A stretch of 33,489 nucleotides of DNA from an uncultured Bacteroidota bacterium (GTDB lineage Bacteria > Bacteroidota > Bacteroidia > Bacteroidales > SZUA-534), in contig CAMKOM010000033.1 of NCBI GenBank assembly GCA_946414435.1, positions 1-33,489 of the forward strand. The letters are read 5' to 3'. Positions 1 to 5,629 of the stretch are shown here, piece after piece. Position numbers and translations under genes: made by a program. Position 1 is the first letter of the stretch. Each line of letters begins with the position of its first letter. Under the pieces are notes generated by a model that saw nothing but the letters and a program-made list of their open reading frames with translations, had not been told where the DNA came from and did not search any database.

Positions 1-126
1 TGTCCTAGGCTAGGACTCGTATGTCCTAGGCTAGGACTCGTATGTCCTAGGCTAGGACTCGTATGTCCTAGGCTAGGAGTGACATGTCCTAGGCTAGGAG
101 TGACATGTCCTAGGCTAGGACTCGCC
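1..126. repeat. Left part of 21-bp palindromic tandem array (iteron-like)
   Basis: Six uninterrupted 21-bp units begin at 1, 22, 43, 64, 85 and 106. Each contains the interrupted palindrome GTCCTAG-G-CTAGGAC followed by a six-base linker. The linker is CTCGTA in units 1-3, GTGACA in units 4-5 and CTCGCC in unit 6. The same array resumes at the far end of the window, so the two parts are probably one array in a circular or concatemeric molecule. Tandem palindromic sites beside SSB, recombinase, loader and wHTH genes suggest a replication origin or protein-binding array. That role is inferred. Confidence 0.85.
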
Positions 127-272
127 CGTTCCGATAATAAGGCGAGGCGTATCGCGCAGCGATAGCCGCGCCCGCAAGGCGTATCGACCTCACCCACCCC
201 CCAGCCTCTTTGCGGCTGTCCCCCCTCCCTCTCCAGATTGGCGAGGGAAGGGGGAGGTCGATAGCCGCGCCA
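127..272. other. Non-coding gap with nested palindromes
   Basis: I see no gene here. The stretch holds imperfect inverted repeats: CCCCCTCCCTC opposite GAGGGAAGGGGG, and outer arms around TATCGACCTC and GAGGTCGATA. A motif close to GCGATAGCCGCGC occurs twice, and a similar one occurs near 14767. The pieces resemble interspersed palindromic repeats of bacterial chromosomes more than phage coding DNA. It lies between the last gene before the array and the array itself. Confidence 0.5.
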
Positions 273-743
273 CTAAAACGGAAAATCATCGGGTTCGGGT
301 GCATCGGTGAATGACATCGGTGCCTGCATCGTTTCGACCAGTCGTTTGATGTAGACGTTCATGAACTCTTTGCCGGTGTTTCCCGTGGTGTATTTGACGT
401 CGATTTCGACGGTTTTGCCGCGCGCGGGTTGCAAGGCGAGGCCGATATCCTCGATGCTTGCGGGTTCGCGGACGCCCAGCGTTTTCATGTCGAGTTTGAT
501 GTAGCTGAGTGATTTGGCGTTGTTGATGAAGTCGGCCTTTTCGGTGGTGGCGTCTTTTTGCGGGCCGTCGGTGACCTGAAGCAGATAGCGCAGACAGGGT
601 GGAAGGTTCCTGTCGATGTTCGGGCCGTCGAGTTTGATCGACATGATGCGGCAGGTGTAACGGCCTGCGGGCAGTTTGGTGAATTCCGACGGATTGGCGG
701 CTGCGGTCGATTTCCATGCCTGTGCGAGTTCGATGCTAAACAT
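273..743 (-). CDS. Phage single-stranded DNA-binding protein (DUF669-like)
   Basis: This 156-aa protein probably coats single-stranded DNA during phage replication and recombination. The body resembles DUF669-type phage proteins that are often encoded next to a Sak4-type ATPase, as here. The C-terminus is acidic and ends in PDDFPF, very like the DDDIPF tip that bacterial SSB proteins use to recruit partners. The stop is TAG at 273-275. It is the downstream neighbour of the ATPase, 3 bp away, so the two are surely cotranscribed. An OB fold is inferred and not directly visible. The SSB-like tip and the gene context carry the call. Confidence 0.75.
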   Translation of the reverse strand: MFSIELAQAWKSTAAANPSEFTKLPAGRYTCRIMSIKLDGPNIDRNLPPCLRYLLQVTDGPQKDATTEKADFINNAKSLSYIKLDMKTLGVREPASIEDIGLALQPARGKTVEIDVKYTTGNTGKEFMNVYIKRLVETMQAPMSFTDAPEPDDFPF

Positions 744-746
744 GAG

Positions 747-1454
747 CTATTTCTCCTTTTTGATGAGGGCTTTTTCGAAAGCCTGGTATGAGAATGGAAG
801 GGTTTCGGGAAGGCGTCCTGTGCGGTCGCCCGCTTCCCACAATGACGATGTTTTGGTCTGCATGACGCGCTTTTCGACGCGCTCGCCTTTGTCGTTGATG
901 TCGACGATATTTTGTGCGAATCCGATGATATCGACCATTGGCATGAGGATTTCGCGGGCACGCTTTTCGAAGGTCGGCATCCATTTGGTCTGTCGGCCCG
1001 CAGGCGTGTCCACTTCGATGATTTGTGCGTGACTGGTGAGAATCACGCCCATGTTCAATGCGAAAACTTTGGTAAACACGCGTTTGAGCTCGTTTTTGTA
1101 AATCGTGTAGCCCTTGCCGAAGCCCATATCGCCCAGCGTCTGGATTTTTGCGTTGTCGCAGACCTCGATGTCGCAAAAGTCGCAGAGTTTGTCGATGGTG
1201 TCGATGACGAGGATTTTGAAGCCGTGATCGCCATTGGCCAAAAGCGCCATGGCTTCGAGAAATTCGCGCCATGAGTTGACCTGGACGCTGGCCACTTCGA
1301 GGTGGTTCAGGCCGGGTTCGGTGGCGATGAAAAGGGCATCTTCGGCACGGCTGCAAAAGGTCGATTTGCCGATTTTCGGCGCGCCGTAGAGCAGCATCGA
1401 AAGTTTGCTCATCGTGAATTGTGGCTTGGTTTTGCCTTTTGGTAGTTCTATCAT
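747..1454 (-). CDS. Sak4-type RecA-like ATPase (AAA_24 phage nucleotide-binding protein)
   Basis: This 235-aa P-loop ATPase probably acts in single-strand annealing or strand exchange with the neighbouring SSB. Walker A is GAPKIGKST at residues 24-32 and Walker B is ILVIDTID at 81-88. The size and the compact RecA-like core fit the phage AAA_24/Sak4 group. The start at 1454 is supported by AGGAG seven bases upstream. The leader contains a cluster of four hairpin repeats (1476-1578). It lies in a recombination cassette with the SSB-like gene on one side and the Cas4-like nuclease on the other. It could instead be a generic phage ATPase without recombinase activity. Confidence 0.8.
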   Translation of the reverse strand: MIELPKGKTKPQFTMSKLSMLLYGAPKIGKSTFCSRAEDALFIATEPGLNHLEVASVQVNSWREFLEAMALLANGDHGFKILVIDTIDKLCDFCDIEVCDNAKIQTLGDMGFGKGYTIYKNELKRVFTKVFALNMGVILTSHAQIIEVDTPAGRQTKWMPTFEKRAREILMPMVDIIGFAQNIVDINDKGERVEKRVMQTKTSSLWEAGDRTGRLPETLPFSYQAFEKALIKKEK

Positions 1455-1475
1455 GGTGTGCTCCTATGAGAGAGA

Positions 1476-1578
1476 GACGCGCAGACCGCGCGCCTTTACT
1501 TTGGGGGTTGGGAGAGACGTGCGGGTCGCACGTGAGAGACGTGCGGGTCGCACGTGAGAGACGTGCGGGTCGCACGTC
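1476..1578 (-). repeat. Cluster of four intercistronic hairpin repeats
   Basis: Four stem-loops lie between the acidic 43-aa gene and the ATPase gene. The first (1476-1494) has arms GACGCGC and GCGCGCC around AGACC on the + strand. Three tandem 22-bp copies follow at 1516-1534, 1538-1556 and 1560-1578, with stem GACGTGCG/CGCACGT(C) and loop GGT. The edge copies are bounded by GAGA on one side and TTTACT on the other, as in the clusters at 2693-2814 and 32817-32835. Transcription is leftward, so they would be RNA hairpins ahead of the ATPase ribosome-binding site. Confidence 0.75.
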
Positions 1579-1587
1579 TTTACTCTC

Positions 1588-1719
1588 CTAGAGGTCGTCG
1601 AGTTCGTCGCGGTATTCATCGAGTTCGTCGTCGCTGTCTTCGTAAAAGTCGTAATCGGTGCCGGTTCCCAGGTATGGGTTGTCATGGATTTCATCCCATC
1701 CGTAATCATCATCCCACAT
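1588..1719 (-). CDS. Extremely acidic 43-aa protein
   Basis: A short gene with start ATG at 1719, preceded by GGAGG, and stop TAG at 1590-1588. The product begins MWDDDYGWDEIHDNPY and has 19 Asp/Glu against one Arg and one His in 43 residues, several of them in DDE-type clusters. I recognise no family. Its size and net charge resemble phage DNA-mimic inhibitors such as anti-restriction proteins, but that comparison rests on charge alone. It sits 3 bp after the Cas4-like nuclease gene in the early operon, so it is probably translated together with it. Confidence 0.7.
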   Translation of the reverse strand: MWDDDYGWDEIHDNPYLGTGTDYDFYEDSDDELDEYRDELDDL

Positions 1720-1722
1720 GGT

Positions 1723-2670
1723 CTAATCCTCCTCTTCGGTCAGTTCGACGTGTGCGCGTCGATGTTCATAGATTCCTTCGCACAATGCGAGGTCGCCTTT
1801 TGCTCTGCATAGTGCGAGGTAAGGGCATCCACTCCATTTGGTGCAGTTTCCTGTGTTTTTGAATATTGGCGCATTGCGCATCGCTTTTGCGATATTCCAC
1901 AGCTCAAACTGATGATCGCGCAGGTCTTCGGGTTCAAAACGTACGATTTCACGCCGAAAACTGTCCGGGCCGATGTCGGCGAGCACGCGTTCGCGGAATT
2001 GTTCCTCAGTCTCTCGTTCCTGCTTTTGAGCCTTTGAAGTACCGGTCTTTGATTTGGCGATAAGCGCAGCGCGGCGCGCTTCGAATTCTTCATCTGTCTC
2101 TCCTTCCTTGAATCGTGTCTGGGGTTTCACGAGAATGTCATAAATCGCGCCGGCGACCGTCTCCCCAAGGCGGCGAGAAATGGCGCATGCGTAGGTTGCA
2201 ATCTGCGAATCGATTAGGATGCGGTCGATATAGGCACCGTCGCATTTCGATGTCGTTTTGTGTTCGAGGATGAACAGTTCGCCGTTGTATCGAACGAGGC
2301 CGTCCACTTTGCCGCGCAGTGTCCAGAAATTCGAACGGTGGCGCGATTTGGGGTTGATGATCTTTTCGTTGAATTCGTATTCGACTTCGACGACCTCGAA
2401 TTGTTCGGGCGTCCAGTGCTCGATGTACTTTTCGAGCAGTGCGCGGGCCTTGATCGTCTCGGTTGGCGGCAGGTCGCCGAATTCGGCCGCAAGCAGTGCG
2501 GCATCTTTGATGCCGTATTTGAACCAGGATTCGAGCCCGCGATGGACGGCGCTGCCGAAGTACAGCGAATCCGATTCGACGATGGGTGCGATTTCGTCGA
2601 TGTAGCGGTATTGGTATTTCTGGCGGCAGTCCATGAAGCACTGCATCATGCTGTGGGTTAGGGTTTTCAT
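1723..2670 (-). CDS. PD-(D/E)XK nuclease, Cas4/RecB-like with probable Fe-S cluster
   Basis: This 315-aa protein has the RecB/Cas4 exonuclease motifs in order: GSAVHRGLE (His43), GKVDG (Asp123), EHKTT (Glu136, Lys138) and QIATY (Gln156, Tyr160). Cysteines at 11 and 15 and a C-terminal C-x5-C-x5-C group fit the Cys arrangement that clamps a 4Fe-4S cluster in Cas4 and AddB proteins. It would resect DNA ends for the adjacent Sak4/SSB annealing pair. The start at 2670 has GGAGATCACC just upstream, beyond which lies a hairpin-repeat cluster. No CRISPR array or cas genes are near, so a phage recombination role is more likely than adaptation. Confidence 0.85.
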   Translation of the reverse strand: MKTLTHSMMQCFMDCRQKYQYRYIDEIAPIVESDSLYFGSAVHRGLESWFKYGIKDAALLAAEFGDLPPTETIKARALLEKYIEHWTPEQFEVVEVEYEFNEKIINPKSRHRSNFWTLRGKVDGLVRYNGELFILEHKTTSKCDGAYIDRILIDSQIATYACAISRRLGETVAGAIYDILVKPQTRFKEGETDEEFEARRAALIAKSKTGTSKAQKQERETEEQFRERVLADIGPDSFRREIVRFEPEDLRDHQFELWNIAKAMRNAPIFKNTGNCTKWSGCPYLALCRAKGDLALCEGIYEHRRAHVELTEEED

Positions 2671-2692
2671 GGTGATCTCCTATGGAGAGAGA

Positions 2693-2814
2693 GACGCGCA
2701 GACCGCGCGTCTTTACTTGGGTGATGGTGAGAGAGACGCGCAGACCGCGCATGAGAGACGTTCCACGGAACGTCTTTACTTGGGATTGGGTGAGAGACGC
2801 GCAGACCGTGCGTC
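2693..2814 (-). repeat. Cluster of four intercistronic hairpin repeats
   Basis: Copies lie at 2693-2711, 2735-2753, 2757-2774 and 2796-2814 between the antirepressor and the nuclease gene. Three have GACGCGC stems with loop AGACC. One of these has a damaged distal arm, and another has a G-U-compatible change. The third copy has a wholly different stem, GACGTTCC paired with GGAACGTC. Flanks GAGA and TTTACTT recur. The stem sequence changes while pairing is kept, which suggests selection for RNA structure. Confidence 0.75.
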
Positions 2815-2827
2815 TTTACTTCGGGGA

Positions 2828-3631
2828 TCACTGCTCCCATCGGCGATATTTCGGCAGGATGTCCTCGCCGGCATCGAGCAGGGATTGCAGTTGGTTGATC
2901 ACGGTGATGTGATAGGCTTTGACCACGCCCCATGACATGTCTTCGACGGTGCGCGTCTCCATGCCCATGTTCGTTGACAGCCTGGTCAGCACCTTGCCGA
3001 GCTGGCCAAAGAAGCCATTGATTCGGACGTCGAAGTATTTGCGCAGCCATGGGATCGCCTTTGCCTGCTTCCAGTTGGTCGAATCGCCGATTTGTTCGCG
3101 CAGCCGTTCGTTGGCGTTCGTCAGTCCGCCGACGCGTCCGCACATTTCGGCATCGCGTCCTTCGACGAAGTGCGCCTTGGTGCGGATGGCTTCGTCACGT
3201 TCGGCGAGTGCCAGTTCCTTTTGTTCGACTTCGGCAGCGAGTGCGCGCAGGGCTGAGGCATAGTCTTTGGGTGCGATTTGGTAGGCACCGGTCTTGCGGA
3301 TCGATGGGATCACATCGTGCGTAATCCAGCGTTTGAAGGCTTTCGCTTCGGGTTTGTTCGAACATAACACAAGGCTGTATAATCCCGGTTCGGACACTAT
3401 TATTGGAGAGCGCCCGCCATTTGAAAAGTCATAAAGTCCAGTGTTTTCGCCAACATCACTTTTAGTGAGGTTTGATGTTTCATCGTCGTCTAACCGATCG
3501 CATGCTTTTGATACATTCTCTAATCCGAGAATGGCGCACACATCCTTTGCGACGAACCACGGATCGCCGTCTCTCTCGATGACGCGGACCTGTCCGAATT
3601 GATCGTTTTGAAATAGTTTGATGTCGTTCAT
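2828..3631 (-). CDS. BRO-N family phage antirepressor
   Basis: A 267-aa protein with an N-terminal BRO-N domain (about residues 1-120, starting MNDIKLFQNDQFGQVRVIER and containing the typical WFVAKDVCAILG and SEPGLYSLVLCSN segments). A coiled segment follows (about 125-190), then a C-terminal KilAC-like DNA-binding region. Such proteins are early regulators that relieve repression. The start at 3631 overlaps the stop of the methyltransferase gene (ATGA) and has AGGAG upstream. Its place in an operon headed by a putative immunity RNA recalls P1, where C4 RNA controls ant. The exact target here is unknown. Confidence 0.85.
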   Translation of the reverse strand: MNDIKLFQNDQFGQVRVIERDGDPWFVAKDVCAILGLENVSKACDRLDDDETSNLTKSDVGENTGLYDFSNGGRSPIIVSEPGLYSLVLCSNKPEAKAFKRWITHDVIPSIRKTGAYQIAPKDYASALRALAAEVEQKELALAERDEAIRTKAHFVEGRDAEMCGRVGGLTNANERLREQIGDSTNWKQAKAIPWLRKYFDVRINGFFGQLGKVLTRLSTNMGMETRTVEDMSWGVVKAYHITVINQLQSLLDAGEDILPKYRRWEQ

Positions 3632-4476
3632 GGTTTGGTCTCCTTTGCATAAAGTGCTTTTGTGATTTCGAGCTGTTTTGCGTTCTCTTTTCGTTGCATG
3701 GTTGTAAACATATCCTCTTTTGCGCATGGCAGAATCTGCGCATAGAAGGCATCGACGTATTCCTTCATGAGTTCAAAGCCGTATCCGCGCCGCCCCGTGT
3801 TTTTGGCGGCCAGCAGTGTGGTGCCGCTTCCTGCGCAGCAGTCGATGACCACATCATCGATGTCGGTGAATATGCGGATGAGGTATTCGAGCAACGGCAC
3901 GGGCTTTTGTGTCGGGTGCACTTTTGGTGTGGTTCGATCTTCCAGCCAGGGCATGCAGTTGAATATCATCCTGCCGTTGTTTCGGAATTTGGGCAGATGA
4001 TCCCGATAGAATAACAGGCCGTATTCGCAGTTGCCGACGATGCGCATGTTGGCTTTGAGCACCTGTGCGGAATAGTTCTTATAGAAAACGAGATTGATAT
4101 AATGCGCGAATCCCGCTTTTTGTGCGTACTCTACGAGCTCGGGTATTTGCTCGAATGCGCAAAACAGAATCATGCAGGGTGCATCATATCGCCCATCCGC
4201 CTTTGCTTTTTTCGGCTCTTTTTTGAGCAGGTTTGCGCAGAAATGGAAGAATTCGGGGATGCGGAATCCTGCCTTATCGTCGGTGTTAAAGAAGGATTTG
4301 TGCGCCTTGTCTGATTCGCCATTTGTATTGTCGCCGCCATTGTACCAGACGGGATTGCTTGCAAAAGCCTTGTCGCCAAGCTGATATGGCAGATCGGTCA
4401 AGATCAATTGTGCTTTCGGAATTTCCTTGTTTTTCCAATTCTGGAAACTGTCACGCCATAAGATGATTCGTTCCAT
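3628..4476 (-). CDS. Phage DNA methyltransferase (N6-adenine/N4-cytosine class)
   Basis: This 282-aa SAM-dependent methyltransferase has the catalytic motif DLPY at residues 28-31, a variant of D/NPPY. The SAM-binding motif DCCAGSGTT comes late in the protein, preceded by HPTQKP. Motif IV before motif I is the beta-type order. It probably modifies phage DNA against host restriction or for regulation. No restriction endonuclease is adjacent, so it appears to be an orphan. The start at 4476 follows GGGAG. The stop overlaps the antirepressor start by four bases, implying translational coupling. Confidence 0.88.
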   Translation of the reverse strand: MERIILWRDSFQNWKNKEIPKAQLILTDLPYQLGDKAFASNPVWYNGGDNTNGESDKAHKSFFNTDDKAGFRIPEFFHFCANLLKKEPKKAKADGRYDAPCMILFCAFEQIPELVEYAQKAGFAHYINLVFYKNYSAQVLKANMRIVGNCEYGLLFYRDHLPKFRNNGRMIFNCMPWLEDRTTPKVHPTQKPVPLLEYLIRIFTDIDDVVIDCCAGSGTTLLAAKNTGRRGYGFELMKEYVDAFYAQILPCAKEDMFTTMQRKENAKQLEITKALYAKETKP

Positions 4477-4485
4477 GATGTCTCC

Positions 4486-4608
4486 CTAATAGATAATCAC
4501 GGCACCGATGCCGATGATGAATGACAGGATGAACAGTGCGAAATTGATATAAGGCCATGCGGGATGCATCATGCCTGTGTCGAAATTGGTTTCGATGTAG
4601 TGTTTCAT
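4486..4608 (-). CDS. Small single-pass membrane protein, 40 aa
   Basis: The start ATG at 4608 overlaps the stop of the upstream gene (ATGA) and the stop is TAG at 4488-4486. The first 20 residues include MKHYIETNFDTGMMH and are polar. The last 20 form one hydrophobic helix containing FALFILSFIIGIGAVIIY. No family is recognised. Tight coupling on both sides in the early operon supports a real gene. A role in host takeover or superinfection exclusion is possible but cannot be read from the sequence. Confidence 0.65.
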   Translation of the reverse strand: MKHYIETNFDTGMMHPAWPYINFALFILSFIIGIGAVIIY

Positions 4609-4880
4609 AGCGCGTCCCATACGTCGGTTTTGAGTGGTTCATGAAAGCGGATTGAGCCGTTGAAATTGACGAGCGAGGGATAGAATCTGCCGTGTTTACG
4701 AAAGCAGACCTCGCGCACGCTGTGACAGTGTGGCGCATTCAGAAAAGAACAGATGAGGCGCCATTTGGATTTGATGCGGACTGCGGTTGTGTCGGTCAGG
4801 GATAGCAGCAAACCGTTGGAATCATACGTTTTGAATACAATTTCCCATTGATTGGATACACTTCGGGCGTAGTAGCTCAT
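4605..4880 (-). CDS. Hypothetical early protein, 91 aa
   Basis: An unrecognised 91-aa protein starting MSYYARSVSNQWEIVFKTYD. It has a strong ribosome-binding site, GGAGG eight bases before the ATG at 4880. The N-terminal half looks like alternating beta strands, and a Cys/His-containing segment (CSFLNAPHCHSVREVC) lies in the middle, possibly metal binding. It overlaps the next gene by four bases. No function can be assigned. Confidence 0.65.
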   Translation of the reverse strand: MSYYARSVSNQWEIVFKTYDSNGLLLSLTDTTAVRIKSKWRLICSFLNAPHCHSVREVCFRKHGRFYPSLVNFNGSIRFHEPLKTDVWDAL

Positions 4881-4903
4881 ATAAACCTCCGAAACTGTGA
4901 TAA

Positions 4904-5239
4904 TTATCGAATGAACAGATCGGTGTTTATACGATACTCAAGCCACAGGCATCCGTCCTGGTCATGGAGTGTGTCGGCCAGCACGATATCGTCGTCGGCA
5001 TATTTGTCTTTGACGATATCGCGCAGGTCGGACACCATGAAGGATGTCGGCACCGGCAACTCTGTCTGGTCGAGCAAAAGCGCATCCCAGCCGGCATCGA
5101 GCACATAGATGTGCACGTGCTTAAACAAGGGGCTGACTGTTACAGCATCCCGAATCGTGTCGAGCAGCGCGGCAAATGCCGGGTATGGCTGCGCGATGGA
5201 TTCGAGGCCACCAAGAACACACAAAACGCGTTCGTTCAT
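4904..5239 (-). CDS. Hypothetical protein, first gene of the early operon (111 aa)
   Basis: This unrecognised 111-aa protein starts MNERVLCVLGGLESIAQPYP at 5239. The ribosome-binding site AGGAG (5250-5246) is placed well and decides the start. That site directly abuts a CCUACAG box complementary to the leader RNA at 5307-5399, so translation may be RNA-controlled. The protein appears soluble, with alternating hydrophobic strands and an acidic middle. By position it corresponds to the first gene under C4/CI-type control in P1 or P4, but I see no similarity to icd or kil. Confidence 0.7.
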   Translation of the reverse strand: MNERVLCVLGGLESIAQPYPAFAALLDTIRDAVTVSPLFKHVHIYVLDAGWDALLLDQTELPVPTSFMVSDLRDIVKDKYADDDIVLADTLHDQDGCLWLEYRINTDLFIR

Positions 5240-5245
5240 CGTTTT

Positions 5246-5291
5246 CTCCTGTAGGTGAGGTGCGGTCACAAATCGGTTTAGGATGCCGATT
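5246..5291 (-). promoter_or_regulatory. Downstream target of the leader RNA (seqC-like), overlapping the RBS
   Basis: In the leftward transcript this segment holds UCCUAAA (5283-5277) and CCUACAG (5255-5249), both complementary to the RNA upstream. The first box lies in the nine-base loop of a hairpin with stem AATCGG (5271-5276) and CCGATT (5286-5291). The second runs into AGGAG, the Shine-Dalgarno of the 111-aa gene, so pairing would hide the ribosome-binding site. Confidence 0.65.
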
Positions 5292-5306
5292 GGTCGTGAT
5301 CACATG

Positions 5307-5399
5307 AAAAAAAAGAGGCCGGGAGGTCCTAAAACGCCCTACAGTGCGCACGTTACACTTTACCCTTTCGGGCTCTTGTATAGTAACGTCCTCCCGGCC
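5307..5399 (-). ncRNA. Candidate antisense immunity RNA (P4 CI / P1 C4-like) ending in an intrinsic terminator
   Basis: On the minus strand the RNA opens with GGCCGGGAGG (5399-5390) and closes with CCUCCCGGCC (5326-5317), a perfect 10-bp stem. A run of eight U follows (5314-5307), so it is also a Rho-independent terminator. Inside, GUUAC near 5387 pairs with GUAAC near 5355, capped by CCC-GAAA-GGG with a GNRA loop. An apparently less paired stretch carries CUGUAGG (5344-5338) and UUUAGGA (5333-5327). Both 7-mers are complementary to sites upstream (5463-5484) and downstream (5249-5283), in antisense order. This is the organisation of P4 CI RNA. Rfam membership could not be tested. Confidence 0.7.
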
Positions 5400-5428
5400 A
5401 AAACATCACGACTTTTGACCGAAAGCAT
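5360..5428 (-). CDS. Possible 22-codon leader peptide running into the immunity RNA
   Basis: An ATG at 5428 is preceded by AGGAG with a five-base spacer, and the frame (starting MLSVKSRDVLAG) stops at TAA 5362-5360. It therefore covers the 5' arm of the closing stem of the RNA at 5307-5399. Ribosomes translating it would open that stem and could couple translation to termination, as in attenuators. It may equally be fortuitous. The good ribosome-binding site is the only support. Confidence 0.35.
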   Translation of the reverse strand: MLSVKSRDVLAGRTLLYKSPKG

Positions 5429-5462
5429 TATGTCTCCTCTCTATCACGCGGAGAGGCGAGCG

Positions 5463-5484
5463 CTGTAGGACAGATGCTTTAGGA
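5463..5484 (-). promoter_or_regulatory. Upstream target of the leader RNA (seqA-like)
   Basis: In the leftward transcript this reads UCCUAAA (5484-5478), eight bases, then CCUACAG (5469-5463). These are the same two boxes, in the same order, as in the downstream target. Both can pair simultaneously with UUUAGGA and CUGUAGG of the leader RNA. It lies about 20 bases downstream of the -10 element, within the untranslated leader. Confidence 0.65.
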
Positions 5485-5503
5485 TGCACCCTTCACGGTG
5501 ATG

Positions 5504-5532
5504 TGTATAGCATGTGCGAGGTGTGTGCGCAA
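5504..5532 (-). promoter_or_regulatory. Early leftward promoter
   Basis: On the minus strand TTGCGC (5532-5527) is separated by exactly 17 bases from TATACA (5509-5504). This sigma70-type promoter would start transcription near 5497, just before the first target box of the leader RNA, and would drive the whole early operon. It lies back to back with the rightward promoter at 5548-5575. Confidence 0.7.
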
Positions 5533-5547
5533 GTTTTTGTTTTAGGG

Positions 5548-5575
5548 TTGATTGGGGAGTGGGGTTTGGTATGAT
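5548..5575 (+). promoter_or_regulatory. Promoter of the rhuM gene
   Basis: TTGATT (5548-5553), a 16-base spacer and TATGAT (5570-5575) form a good sigma70-type promoter. It is about 55 bp ahead of the rhuM start and divergent from the early promoter. The two -35 elements are only 15 bp apart, so a protein bound between them could affect both. Confidence 0.65.
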
Positions 5576-5629
5576 GGGGGGGCATCCAGGATGGATGTAT
5601 TTGGGGAATGGAAGGCGGAGGTGAGTGTG

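Noticed and set aside
1-126. CRISPR array
   Set aside because: The units are contiguous 21-bp repeats with no unique spacers, and no cas operon is present. The Cas4-like nuclease belongs to a phage recombination cassette.
1464-1712. 82-aa leftward frame overlapping the acidic gene and hairpins
   Set aside because: Most of it is translated hairpin repeat, and the acidic 43-aa frame has the better ribosome-binding site.
5121-5351. 76-aa leftward frame through the immunity RNA and the first early gene
   Set aside because: It starts at GTG inside the RNA with no ribosome-binding site, overlaps the well-supported 111-aa gene out of frame and is Arg/His-rich.
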